A DNA stretch of 38,122 bases from NCBI GenBank assembly GCA_046730475.1, contig JBKPIY010000047.1:1-38122 (forward strand), read 5' to 3'. The first letter of the stretch is position 1. The number at the start of each line of letters is the position of its first letter. Origin of the DNA: JBKPIY01 sp046730475 (GTDB lineage Bacteria > Actinomycetota > Thermoleophilia > Solirubrobacterales > 70-9). Shown here in pieces: positions 8,174 to 16,360 of the stretch. The position numbers were made by a program, and so were the translations under genes. The notes beneath the pieces were generated by a model that was not told the origin of the DNA, ran no database searches, and saw nothing but the letters and a program-made list of their open reading frames with translations.

Positions 8174-8851
8174 TCAGAAGAGCTTCAGCGGCGGGGCGAG
8201 GAGGTGGGGGCCGTCCTCGCGGACGTCGTTCACCGCCTCGGACACCTCGGTGACCGCGAGCTCGTCGGTCGGGCGAAGCAGCGCCGCCAGCTCGGTGACG
8301 TCGGCGTCCGGGGCGAGCCATCCCGGCTCCGCCTCCCGATCGAGGATCACAGGCATCCTGTCGTGGATCGGCGCCACCACCTCCCCGGGCGGGCAGGTGA
8401 CGATCGCGCACGAGTGCAGCTCCGAGCCGTTCGCGCGGAGCGCCCGCGCCCACACACCCGCGAACGCGAACGGGGCGTGGTCGGGCCGGGTGATCCAGAC
8501 CGGCTGCTTGCCGGTGTCGGTGGCCCTCCACTCGTAGAAGCCGTCGGCGATCACCAGGCAACGGCACCGCTCGAATGCGTCGCGGAAGGCCGGCGCCTCG
8601 GCCACGGTCTCGGCGCGAGCGTTGATCAGCAGCCGCCCGAAGGACCCCGGATCGGCGTAGCTCGGTATCAGCCCCCACCGAAGGCGGCCGGGATGACGGA
8701 CACCCTCCCGGTCGGCTCGGATCGCCAGCACCGGGTCGGTCGGGGCGACGTTGAACCGGGGGCGCTCCTCGATCTCAGCCGACTCGGAGAGGTCGAACCG
8801 GAACCTGAGCAGCCTCGGATCGGGATCGGTGAGGGTGAAGCGGCCGCACAC
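8174..8851 (-). CDS. yedK: SRAP-family abasic-site DNA-protein crosslinking protein
   Basis: YedK/HMCES-type protein of 225 aa that shields abasic sites in single-stranded DNA by forming a thiazolidine crosslink through Cys2. The start GTG is followed directly by TGC, giving MCGRFTL. Other active-site residues are present: Asn34 in RFNVAPT, Glu107 in DGFYEW and His163 in IHDRMP. This is the normal family length. The start codon lies 7 nt after a TAGCGT -10 box, suggesting a leaderless mRNA. No LexA-like palindrome is visible upstream. It is convergent with the membrane protein and lies just downstream of the second sulfatase, whose stop codon sits inside its -10 box. Confidence 0.93.
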   Translation of the reverse strand: MCGRFTLTDPDPRLLRFRFDLSESAEIEERPRFNVAPTDPVLAIRADREGVRHPGRLRWGLIPSYADPGSFGRLLINARAETVAEAPAFRDAFERCRCLVIADGFYEWRATDTGKQPVWITRPDHAPFAFAGVWARALRANGSELHSCAIVTCPPGEVVAPIHDRMPVILDREAEPGWLAPDADVTELAALLRPTDELAVTEVSEAVNDVREDGPHLLAPPLKLF

Positions 8852-8858
8852 CCTGACG

Positions 8859-8864
8859 ACGCTA
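8859..8864 (-). promoter_or_regulatory. -10 box of yedK
   Basis: TAGCGT on the minus strand, 7 nt before the GTG. Its first three bases are the TAG stop codon of the upstream sulfatase (8862-8864). Confidence 0.5.
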
Positions 8865-10496
8865 GCGCCCGTGGCGGGCGCGATGGGCGCCGCGCGGCCT
8901 CGGCACCGGCTTGATCGGGCGCCGGCAGCCGTCGCCGGCGCAGGAGCCGAGCCGGTGGAGCTTCCTCTTCAGGTACTTGCCGACCGGGTAGTACCGCGGC
9001 TCGTAGTAGAGATTGTGGAGCTCGTAGGGGTCGCGCTTGAGGTCGTAGAGCTCACGGCCCTCGATGTAGCGCACCAGCTTGTAGCGACCGAAGACGATCG
9101 CCTGGTAGTTAGGCGCCTTGGTCCGGCCGTTGACCGCCGCCACCGCCCGGGTGCCGCGATCGCGGCGACTGGCCGCCCCCGAGATCGCCTGGCCCCGGCC
9201 GGGCTTGGCCCGATACGCCTCGAGCAGGATCGGGCGCCGGGTGCGCTTGCTGGGGTTGAGGAGGAAGGGAAGGAGCGAGCGGCCGTCGATCGGCCTGGTG
9301 GCGGTGGCGCCGGCGAGCTTGAGGATCGTCGGGGCGATGTCGATGTTCCCGACCAGCTCGCTGCTTGCCTTCCCGTGCGGGATCCCGGGCCCCGAGACCA
9401 TCAGCGGCACGTGGGTCGAGGGCTCGTAGGCGCGCACCTTGCCCTTCGGGAACCGATGCTCCCCGAGGAAGAAGCCGTTGTCGGAGAGGAAGAAGATGTA
9501 GGTGTTGTCTAGTCTGCCGTCGGCGGCGAGCGCCTTGATCACGGTCTCCACCGAGCGGTCCACGGCGCGCAGGCAGGCGCGGCGGCGACGCGCCCGGTGG
9601 GTCGCCTGCCGCTTTTCCCTCGCGGTCAGGGGCGGCTCGTTCCGCACCCACTGCGGCTTGTCGGAGACGTTGGCCTCGTCGTAGCCGGGCGGATGCGGGA
9701 TCGCGATCTTCCTCTTCCCCTTCTCGTCCCGGGGGCTGGGCTCCGGCCCCACCGGAGGCGGCACGTCCTCGTGCGGGGCGCGGTGGGCGAGATAGAGGAA
9801 GATCGGCTGGTCGTCGGGGGCCTGGTCGATGTACCTGGTTGCGTACTGGGTGATCACGTCCGTGAAGTAGACGCGGGGATCGTGGAGCCGATGCCCGCCG
9901 AACTTGCGGCTCACCTTCCCGTTGATGTTGAGCCGGTAGTTGAAGTAGACGGCCGCGTGGCTGTCGCCGGTCTCAACCGGCACAACCCAGCGGTTCCATC
10001 CGGGGTCCATGTGTCTTCGCGGCACATGCCTGCCGGGGTACCCGTTCAGGTACCGGCCGGTGATGATCGTGTAGTAGCCCACCCTCTGGAGCCAGATCGG
10101 GAGGTCGTCGTGGCGGGGCCAGATCTTGGCGCGCCCGCAGTAGCCGAAGTGGGGCATGATGTTCGCGACGATGTTGTGGTTGTGCGCGTAGCGGCCGGTG
10201 AGGATCGTCGTCCGCGACGGGCACGACAGCGGATAGGTCGCGTACATCCGCTTGAACGTCACCCCGTTGCGGCCGATCAGCCGGCGGGTGCGCGGCATCA
10301 GCTGTCGATGCCCGATCTTGGCGTAGAGATCGTCGAGCCGTTGGTCGTCAGTGAGGATGACAACGATGTTCGGCTTGGTTGGGCCCGCGGCGCTCGCCCC
10401 GCGCGCCACCAGGATCGCCGCGGACCCCGCCAGCGCCAGGAGCCCGGCCGCTATCACCAACAGCCGCCCCTGACGGCGTCGAGGTCCCACGCCCAT
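8862..10496 (-). CDS. Sulfatase, N-acetylglucosamine-6-sulfatase-like, Ser type
   Basis: A 544-aa secreted sulfatase with a basic N-terminus and hydrophobic segment at residues 11-31 followed by an Ala-rich cleavage region. LTDDQ is at 49-53. The signature reads SCPSRTTILTG from residue 91, so the residue that must become formylglycine is Ser91 (codon 10224-10226), not Cys. The second position is Cys92. YYTIITGRYLNGYPG and FLSDNGFFLGEHR match the sulfatase at 4215-5891, so the two are paralogues. Ser-type sulfatases are matured by anaerobic sulfatase-maturating radical SAM enzymes; none is in this window. The substrate is unknown. The C-terminus is Arg/His-rich. The start ATG lies 7 nt after a TATCCT box. 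Confidence 0.92.
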   Translation of the reverse strand: MGVGPRRRQGRLLVIAAGLLALAGSAAILVARGASAAGPTKPNIVVILTDDQRLDDLYAKIGHRQLMPRTRRLIGRNGVTFKRMYATYPLSCPSRTTILTGRYAHNHNIVANIMPHFGYCGRAKIWPRHDDLPIWLQRVGYYTIITGRYLNGYPGRHVPRRHMDPGWNRWVVPVETGDSHAAVYFNYRLNINGKVSRKFGGHRLHDPRVYFTDVITQYATRYIDQAPDDQPIFLYLAHRAPHEDVPPPVGPEPSPRDEKGKRKIAIPHPPGYDEANVSDKPQWVRNEPPLTAREKRQATHRARRRRACLRAVDRSVETVIKALAADGRLDNTYIFFLSDNGFFLGEHRFPKGKVRAYEPSTHVPLMVSGPGIPHGKASSELVGNIDIAPTILKLAGATATRPIDGRSLLPFLLNPSKRTRRPILLEAYRAKPGRGQAISGAASRRDRGTRAVAAVNGRTKAPNYQAIVFGRYKLVRYIEGRELYDLKRDPYELHNLYYEPRYYPVGKYLKRKLHRLGSCAGDGCRRPIKPVPRPRGAHRARHGR

Positions 10497-10503
10497 TCGG
10501 ACC

Positions 10504-10509
10504 AGGATA
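10504..10509 (-). promoter_or_regulatory. -10 box, leaderless start of sulfatase
   Basis: TATCCT on the minus strand, 7 nt before the ATG at 10496; no ribosome-binding site between. Confidence 0.5.
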
Positions 10510-10572
10510 GGGCGTGACCCTCACCCTGCGCCTCGCCCGATACCGGTGGCGCGGGCCGCCGCAATCGCCTGA

Positions 10573-10657
10573 TGCCGGAGGTGGGATTCGAACCCACAAG
10601 CCCCGAAGGGCAGCGGCTTTTGAGGCCGCCCTGTATTCCAAGTTCCAGCACTCCGGC
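10573..10657 (-). tRNA. tRNA-Leu (CAA)
   Basis: An 85-nt class II tRNA: acceptor GCCGGAG/CTCCGGC, anticodon stem GCGGC/GCCGC around loop CTCAAAA giving anticodon CAA, a long variable arm (TGCCCTTCGGGGCTT), and T loop TTCGAAT. Confidence 0.96.
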
Positions 10658-10666
10658 GCGGCCTCA

Positions 10667-10672
10667 ACGATA
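10667..10672 (-). promoter_or_regulatory. -10 element of tRNA-Leu (CAA)
   Basis: TATCGT on the minus strand, 9 nt before the tRNA 5' end, in the 45-bp divergent spacer shared with the peptidase promoter. Confidence 0.45.
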
Positions 10673-10687
10673 GTCGCGCCGCCCGGG

Positions 10688-10693
10688 GATAAT
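10688..10693 (+). promoter_or_regulatory. -10 box of M28 peptidase gene
   Basis: GATAAT, 9 nt before the GTG at 10703; no ribosome-binding site between. Confidence 0.45.
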
Positions 10694-10702
10694 GCGCCGC
10701 GC

Positions 10703-11950
10703 GTGGACGCCGTGGACGCCGTCGGTAGCAAGGAGCTGATCGAGGAGCTGTGCGCGATCGAGGGCCGGGGCCCGGGGACCGATGCGGAGCGGCGGGCAGC
10801 GAACGTGCTCGCGGCGCGGCTGCGGGGGCTGGGCCGGCGGGCGGAGATCGAGCCCACGTTCGTCCATCCCCACTACTCGCTCGTCCACGCGGCCCACGCG
10901 GCGATCGCGATCGGGGGCAGCGTCCTCGCCGCCGTCGAGCCCGCCGCCGGCTTCGCCCTTGTCCTCCTCGCGGCCACCTCTGCCTATCTCGACCTGAACA
11001 CGCGCGCCTATCTGGTGCGCTCCCTGTTCTTCCGGCGGGTCTCCCAGAACGTCGTCTCCCCCGGCCCCCGGCCCGCCGCCCCTGGGCGGCTGATCCTGGT
11101 TGCCCACTACGACGCCGCCCGCACCGGGTATGTGTTCGGTTCGCCGTCGAATCTGGCGAGGCGGCTCTCCGATCGGGGGCGGCTCGCGCTCGGCCCCTTC
11201 CGGGTCTTCTTCTGGTACGGAATCGCCCCCCTCCTCCCCCTCCTCGGCGTGCGGATGGTCGGCGTCGAGGCGACCTGGCTCCTGTTCCTCCAGGTGATCC
11301 CGACGATCGTCCTGATCGTGGCCGTCTTCCTGTTGATCGACATCTCCCTCTCCGACATCGTCCCCGGCGCCTACGACAACGCCTCCGGCGTCGCCGCCGT
11401 CCTCTCCGCCGCCCAGGAGCTGGACGCGGCCCCTCCCGACTCCCTCGACGTCTGGGTCGTCCTCGCCGGTTCGGAGGAGTCGCTGTGCGAGGGGATGCGC
11501 TCGTTCGTCCGCGCGCACCGCGACGAGCTCGACCGCGAGCGCACCTTCGTCGTCAACGTCGACTCGGTCTCCTACGGGGCGATCACCTACGAGGTGAGCG
11601 AGGGCGCCGTGCTGAGTCAGCCGCTCGACCCTCGGCTGATCGAGCTATGCGAGGCGCTCGGCGGCCCCGGCGCGACCGGCGCCGGGCACCCTCCGGCCCG
11701 CCCCCTCCGCTACCCCCTGCTCGACGACGCGCTCCCCGCCCAGCTTCGCCGCATTCCCGCGATCACGATCCGGACCACCGAGGACGGCCTCCTCGCCCCC
11801 TGGTACCACACCCACGAGGACACCCCGGACCGGGTCGACCCCGAGTCCCTCTCCCGGGCGACCGAGTTCGTGGTCGGGATCGCGCGGCTGCTCGACCGCG
11901 ACGTCGCTCGCCGGGCGATCACCCCCGAGAAGGTCGCCGAGCGGATATAA
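10703..11950 (+). CDS. M28-family zinc peptidase, membrane-embedded
   Basis: A 415-aa aminopeptidase-type metallopeptidase with two zinc ions. Ligands are complete: His135 and Asp137 in VAHYDA, bridging Asp225 in YDNASGV, catalytic Glu258 and Glu259 in GSEES, Asp287 in NVDS, and His369 in WYHTHEDTPD. Unusually, hydrophobic segments at about 64-97 and 166-215 interrupt the fold, suggesting the enzyme sits on the membrane. GTG at 10703 is chosen because a GATAAT box lies 9 nt before it and the upstream frame runs into the tRNA gene; a second GTG at 10712 is possible. It is followed after 12 bp by acetoacetyl-CoA synthetase, so the two may be co-transcribed, though their roles look unrelated. 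Confidence 0.87.
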   Translation: MDAVDAVGSKELIEELCAIEGRGPGTDAERRAANVLAARLRGLGRRAEIEPTFVHPHYSLVHAAHAAIAIGGSVLAAVEPAAGFALVLLAATSAYLDLNTRAYLVRSLFFRRVSQNVVSPGPRPAAPGRLILVAHYDAARTGYVFGSPSNLARRLSDRGRLALGPFRVFFWYGIAPLLPLLGVRMVGVEATWLLFLQVIPTIVLIVAVFLLIDISLSDIVPGAYDNASGVAAVLSAAQELDAAPPDSLDVWVVLAGSEESLCEGMRSFVRAHRDELDRERTFVVNVDSVSYGAITYEVSEGAVLSQPLDPRLIELCEALGGPGATGAGHPPARPLRYPLLDDALPAQLRRIPAITIRTTEDGLLAPWYHTHEDTPDRVDPESLSRATEFVVGIARLLDRDVARRAITPEKVAERI

Positions 11951-11962
11951 GGGGCCTTGGCC

Positions 11963-13972
11963 GTGGAGACCGGAACCACCAAGGCGGGTCGCGGGGAGAA
12001 GCTCTGGGAGCCCTCGCTCGAGGCGATCGAGCGCTCGGAGATGACCCGGTACGCGCGCTGGCTCGGGTCCGAGCGCGGGGTCGAGATCGGCGACTACGCC
12101 TCGCTATGGGAGTGGTCCGTGACCGAGCTCGAGGACTTCTGGGCATCGATCTGGGACTACTTCCAAGTCGACTCCTCGACCCCGGCCGAGGGGGTCCTGT
12201 CCTCGCGCGAGATGCCGGGGGCGCGCTGGTTCGAGGGAGCCCAGCTGAGCTATCCGGAGCACGTCTTCCGCGGCAAGGCCGACGACGAGCTCGCCGTCCT
12301 CCACGCCTCCGAGCTCCGGGAGCTCGGCGAGATCAGCTGGGGCGAGCTCCGTGCCGGGGTCGCCGCGATCGCCGAGGGTCTGCGAGCGCTCGGCGTCGGG
12401 CGCGGCGATCGGGTGGTCGCCTACCTTCCGAATGGCCCCGAGGCGCTGATCGCCTTCCTCGCCACCGCCAGCCTCGGCGCGATCTGGTCGAGCTGCTCGC
12501 CGGACTTCGGCCCCGGCAGCGTCGTCGACCGCTTCGCCCAGATCGAGCCGAAGGCGCTGTTCACGGTGGACGGGTACCGCTACGGCGGCAAGGACTTCGA
12601 CCGCCTCGAGCGGGTCGCGGAGATCGCCCGCCGGATCCCGAGCCTCGAGCGGGTGATCGTGGTCCCCTACCTCAGCGCCGCGCCCGACCTCTCGCTCCTT
12701 CAGGCCCCCGGCGACTCGGGCCCCGAGCCGATCACCTGGGGGCAGCTCGGGGACCTGGGGGAAGGGGTCGACCTCCGCTTCGAGCGAGTCCCCTTCGACC
12801 ATCCCCTCTGGGTGCTCTACTCCTCCGGCACCACCGGGCTGCCGAAGGCGATCGTCCAGGGACACGGCGGGATCCTGCTCGAGCACCTGAAGAAGCTCAA
12901 CCTCCACGTCGACGCCCGACCCGGCGACCGCCTCTTCTGGTTCACCACCACCGGTTGGATGATGTGGAACTTCATCATCTCCGGCCTCCTCACGCCGGCG
13001 TCGATCGTGCTCTACGACGGCAATCCCGGCTATCCCGATCTGGGCCGCCTCTGGGACCTCGCGGAGGACACCGGGATGACCATGTTCGGCACCAGCGCGA
13101 GCTACATCGCCGCCTGCATGAAGGCCGGCCTGGAGCCCTCGGCCGGCCGTGACCTCTCGCGGCTTCGCGCCGTGGGGTCCACCGGCTCACCCCTGTCCCC
13201 GGTGGGATTCGACTGGATCTACGAGAAGCTCGGCGACGACACCTGGCTCTTCTCGACCAGCGGCGGCACCGACGTCTGCACCGCGTTCGTCGGCGGGGTC
13301 CCGATTCTGCCCGTGTACCGGGGTGAGCTCCAGGGCCGGGCGCTGGGGGCGAAGGTCGAGGCCTTCGACGAGGACGGCAACACGGTGATCGACCAGGTCG
13401 GGGAGCTGGTCCTGACCGCGCCAATGCCCTCGATGCCGCTTTATCTGTGGGGAGACGAAGATCGCTCGCGATACCGAGCGAGCTATTTCGACAAGTACCC
13501 GGGCGTCTGGCGCCACGGCGACTGGATCGAGATCACCTCGCGCGGCACGGCGGTGATCTATGGCCGCTCGGACTCGACCATCAACCGCCAGGGCGTCCGG
13601 ATGGGGACCAGCGAGATCTACCGGGCGGTGGCCTCGGTTCCGGAGGTCATCGACGCGCTCGTCGTCGACGTTCCCAAGCCGGGCACAGAGGGATGGATGC
13701 CGCTGTTCGTGGTTCTCCGCGCGGGCGCAGAGCTCGACGACGAGCTGGTCGGGACGATCAGGGCGCGGATCCGCGAGCAGTGCTCCCCCCGGCACGTCCC
13801 CGACCAGGTGTTCGCGATCGACGAGGTCCCGCGTACCCTCAGCGGCAAGGTGCTCGAGGTCCCCGTGAAGCGGATTCTGATGGGCGACCGGCCGGAGCGC
13901 GCCGCCAGCCGCGATTCGCTCGCCAACCCCGCCACCCTCGACTACTTCGTCGATCTCGCCAAGCGGATCTGA
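11963..13972 (+). CDS. aacS: Acetoacetyl-CoA synthetase
   Basis: Activates acetoacetate to acetoacetyl-CoA with ATP, so ketone bodies enter acyl-CoA metabolism. This 669-aa member of the adenylate-forming superfamily has the acetyl-CoA-synthetase-type N-terminus (WEWSVTELEDFWASIWDYF), the phosphate loop YSSGTTGLPK near residue 287, the STSGGTDV motif, WRHGDW, the hinge GRSDSTINRQGVRMG and the catalytic Lys629 in LSGKVLE. Its length and order of motifs match AacS rather than acetyl-CoA synthetase. I prefer GTG at 11963, 8 nt after AAGGGG; a TTG at 11957 would add two residues. It is convergent with the carboxyltransferase gene. HMG-CoA lyase, the source of acetoacetate, lies in the same neighbourhood. 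Confidence 0.92.
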   Translation: METGTTKAGRGEKLWEPSLEAIERSEMTRYARWLGSERGVEIGDYASLWEWSVTELEDFWASIWDYFQVDSSTPAEGVLSSREMPGARWFEGAQLSYPEHVFRGKADDELAVLHASELRELGEISWGELRAGVAAIAEGLRALGVGRGDRVVAYLPNGPEALIAFLATASLGAIWSSCSPDFGPGSVVDRFAQIEPKALFTVDGYRYGGKDFDRLERVAEIARRIPSLERVIVVPYLSAAPDLSLLQAPGDSGPEPITWGQLGDLGEGVDLRFERVPFDHPLWVLYSSGTTGLPKAIVQGHGGILLEHLKKLNLHVDARPGDRLFWFTTTGWMMWNFIISGLLTPASIVLYDGNPGYPDLGRLWDLAEDTGMTMFGTSASYIAACMKAGLEPSAGRDLSRLRAVGSTGSPLSPVGFDWIYEKLGDDTWLFSTSGGTDVCTAFVGGVPILPVYRGELQGRALGAKVEAFDEDGNTVIDQVGELVLTAPMPSMPLYLWGDEDRSRYRASYFDKYPGVWRHGDWIEITSRGTAVIYGRSDSTINRQGVRMGTSEIYRAVASVPEVIDALVVDVPKPGTEGWMPLFVVLRAGAELDDELVGTIRARIREQCSPRHVPDQVFAIDEVPRTLSGKVLEVPVKRILMGDRPERAASRDSLANPATLDYFVDLAKRI

Positions 13973-14024
13973 CCGCGTGGGACCGCCGCCCCCTCTTTGG
14001 GTCGGCGATCGCCCCCGATCTGCC

Positions 14025-15545
14025 TCAGACCGGCGTGACCGGGTTTCGCCGGCGGGCGAACTCCCGATCCTTCGACTCGGCGAGGGCAAAGCGGCGGGCC
14101 GCCTCCGCCCGGAGGGAGTCGGGCTCGATCACAGCGTCGACCACCAGCTCGGAGGCGAGGTGGAGGATGTCGATGTCCTCGGAGTACTCCTCGCGCTTCT
14201 CCTCGACGAATCGCTCCCGCTCCCCGGGGTCCTCGATCGCCTGGATCTGGTTGAAGAAGACGGCGTTGATCGCGGCCTCGGGGCCCATCACCGCGATCTG
14301 GGCCTGGGGGAAGGCGATGCAGGCGTCGGGCTCGAAGGCGGGTCCCGCCATCGCGTACAGCCCGGCGCCGTAGGCCTTGCGGACGATAACCGATAGCTTC
14401 GGCACCGTCGCCTCGGAGACCGCGCTGATCATCTTCGCCCCGTGGCGGATGATTCCCTGGCGCTCGACCTCTTTGCCGATCATGAAGCCGGGGACGTCGG
14501 CCAGGAACAGCAGGGGAACGTTGAAGGCGTTGCACGTCCAGATGAACCGGGCGGCCTTGTCGGCCGAGTCGACAAACAGGACTCCGCCCTTCACCTTCGG
14601 CTGGCTGGCGACGATCCCGATCACCCGGCCCTCGAGCCGCGCGTAGCCCACCACCACCTCCTTCGCCCAGCGCTCGTGGACCTCGAGAAACGAGCCGGCG
14701 TCCGCCACGGCGGCGATCAGCTCCTTGACGTCGAAGGGGTCCTTCTGGTTGTCGGGGACGATCGCCGACGGGGACCGCTCGGACGCGGGCTCGGCCGGCG
14801 GCGCCGTCGGGGGCGCATCGCGCCAGTTGGCTGGCATGTAGGAGAGGTAGCGGCGGGCGAGGTCGATCGCGTCGTCGTCGCTTTCGGCGAGAAAGTGGCC
14901 GCAGCCCGACACCGAGGTGTGCATCCGCGCCCCGCCCATCTCCTCGAGGGAGACGTGCTCCCCGATCACCATCTCGGCCATCCGCGGCGACCCGAGGTAC
15001 ATCGAGGCGTTGCCGTCGCGCATGATCACCGCGTCGCAGAAGGCGGGAATGAACGCGCCGCCGGCGGCGCTCGGCCCGAACAGCAGGCACACCTGAGGCA
15101 CCTGCCCCGAGAGCCGGACCTGGTTGAAGAAGATCCGCCCGGCGCCGCGACGGCCGGGGAACATCCGCACCTGCTCGGTGATCCGGGCGCCGGCCGAGTC
15201 GACCAGGTAGGTCATCGGCACCTGGTGGCGGAGGGCGCGCTCCTGGATCCGGAGGATCTTCTCGACCGTCTTCGGGCCCCAAGACCCGGCCTTGACCGCC
15301 GGGTCGTTGGCCATCAGCGCCGCCTGGCGCCCGCCGATGGTCCCCATCCCGGTGACGACGCCGTCGGCCCCGAGCCCGTCCTGCTCCCAGTTCGCGAGCA
15401 GGCCTTCCTCGGCGAGGCTGTCGGGATCGAGCAGCCTTGCCACTCGCTCGCGGACGGGAAGCTTCTCCTGCTCGGCCACCTTCCGCCGGTGGCGCTCGGG
15501 CCCGCCCTCGAGAGCTGCGTCGAGGGCGGCCCGGATGTCACTCAC
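14025..15545 (-). CDS. Acyl-CoA carboxylase carboxyltransferase (beta) subunit
   Basis: A 506-aa biotin-dependent carboxyltransferase of the PccB/MccB/AccD type, moving CO2 from carboxybiotin to an acyl-CoA. The paired crotonase-like halves are seen in LVDSAGARITEQV, FGPSAAGGAFIPAF and MGGARMHTSVSG in the N-terminal half. The C-terminal half has ADVPGFMIGKEVERQG, IRHGAKM, RKAYGAGLYAM and QIAVMGPEAAINAVF. Substrate (propionyl-, methylcrotonyl- or geranyl-CoA) cannot be fixed by eye. With HMG-CoA lyase nearby, a methylcrotonyl-CoA role in leucine breakdown is plausible. The biotin carboxylase/BCCP partner is not in the window. The GTG start lies 13 bp after the DivIVA-like gene, so the two are likely co-transcribed. 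Confidence 0.9.
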   Translation of the reverse strand: MSDIRAALDAALEGGPERHRRKVAEQEKLPVRERVARLLDPDSLAEEGLLANWEQDGLGADGVVTGMGTIGGRQAALMANDPAVKAGSWGPKTVEKILRIQERALRHQVPMTYLVDSAGARITEQVRMFPGRRGAGRIFFNQVRLSGQVPQVCLLFGPSAAGGAFIPAFCDAVIMRDGNASMYLGSPRMAEMVIGEHVSLEEMGGARMHTSVSGCGHFLAESDDDAIDLARRYLSYMPANWRDAPPTAPPAEPASERSPSAIVPDNQKDPFDVKELIAAVADAGSFLEVHERWAKEVVVGYARLEGRVIGIVASQPKVKGGVLFVDSADKAARFIWTCNAFNVPLLFLADVPGFMIGKEVERQGIIRHGAKMISAVSEATVPKLSVIVRKAYGAGLYAMAGPAFEPDACIAFPQAQIAVMGPEAAINAVFFNQIQAIEDPGERERFVEEKREEYSEDIDILHLASELVVDAVIEPDSLRAEAARRFALAESKDREFARRRNPVTPV

Positions 15546-15558
15546 CGCTGGACCTCGC

Positions 15559-16326
15559 TCAGGACTCGACCCTGCTGCTTTCCTCTTCCGGCTCCGGCTC
15601 CCGGTCGGGCTCCGCGGCCTGGACCTCGGTCTCGGCGGCCTCGGCGTCGAGGGGGTCGTAGGACTCGGGCTCGGAGAACGGATCCTCGCCGGGGGGTGGC
15701 CGGTGCTGGCTGGCGGCGGCGCGCAACTTCCCCGTCAGCTCGTCGATGTCGCCGAGGATCTCGTTGCGGCGGCCGACCAGATCGGCGATCACGGCCTCGA
15801 TGTCGCGGCGGCGTTTGTTGCCCTCCTCCATGATCCGGTCCGCCTGGGCGCGAGCCTGCTCGGTGGTCTCGCGGGCGTCGCTCTCGGCCGCCGATCGGGT
15901 GGCTCCCGCGTCAGTGTCGGCCTTGCCGCGGGTCTCCTCGCCGTAGGTGTCGGCCGCGCTTCGGATCTTCCCGGCGTAGGCATCGGCCTCGCCCCGGGTC
16001 TGGTGCGCGTAGCCGTCGGCCTCCGCCCGAGTCTGCTCGGCGGCGGCGTTCGCCTCGGCGATCGTCTCCCCCGCCTCCTCCTTGGCCTCGGCGCGGATCT
16101 GCTGGGCGCTCTCCTCTGCCTGAGCGAGGATCGCGCCGGTGCGCTGGCCGACGCGCTCCAACTCCCGCTTGACCGCGTCCGAGCGTTCCTCGTCACCGGC
16201 GCCGGTCTCGAGCCAGTCGGCGAGCCGGGCGAGGAAGCGCTCCACCTCGCGCTTGTCGTAACCGCGCCTGGCGCTCGGGAACGTCGCGTTTCGAATCCGG
16301 TCGAGGCTGGTCTGGTCGGCTCCCAT
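15559..16326 (-). CDS. DivIVA-domain protein with nine 11-residue repeats
   Basis: A 255-aa protein. Residues 7-39 (IRNATFPSARRGYDKREVER onward) are a DivIVA-type N-terminal module, which in the family binds curved membrane and starts a parallel coiled coil. Residues 68-166 are nine back-to-back 11-residue repeats with rough consensus [AGS]-x-A-[DE]-x-x-A-x-x-T-R, for example AEADGYAHQTR and GEADAYAGKIR. A second helical stretch (167-205) and an acidic, Pro/Glu-rich tail follow. The start ATG has a GAGGAG ribosome-binding site. It sits between 3-hydroxyacyl-CoA dehydrogenase (34 bp) and the carboxyltransferase (13 bp). That is odd company for a DivIVA protein, which normally lies in the cell-division region. 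Polar growth scaffold and lipid- or granule-surface protein are both possible. Confidence 0.82.
   Translation of the reverse strand: MGADQTSLDRIRNATFPSARRGYDKREVERFLARLADWLETGAGDEERSDAVKRELERVGQRTGAILAQAEESAQQIRAEAKEEAGETIAEANAAAEQTRAEADGYAHQTRGEADAYAGKIRSAADTYGEETRGKADTDAGATRSAAESDARETTEQARAQADRIMEEGNKRRRDIEAVIADLVGRRNEILGDIDELTGKLRAAASQHRPPPGEDPFSEPESYDPLDAEAAETEVQAAEPDREPEPEEESSRVES
15829..16125 (-). repeat. Nine tandem 33-bp (11-codon) repeats
   Basis: Codes residues 68-166 of the DivIVA-like protein. Units: AQAEESAQQIR, AEAKEEAGETI, AEANAAAEQTR, AEADGYAHQTR, GEADAYAGKIR, SAADTYGEETR, GKADTDAGATR, SAAESDARETT, EQARAQADRIM. The phase never slips across the block. Confidence 0.85.
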
Positions 16327-16360
16327 CGGTCTCCTCGCAGTCGTTCCGTCCCGGGCGGCG

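Noticed and set aside
10750..13152. 800-codon open frame on the plus strand, rich in Arg and Pro
   Set aside because: It is an out-of-frame shadow of the M28 peptidase and aacS genes; high GC removes stop codons. No motif is present.
15829..16125. 33-bp periodicity as a CRISPR array or minisatellite
   Set aside because: The repeat unit is conserved at the amino-acid level in one continuous reading frame, with no spacer-like units; it is a protein repeat.
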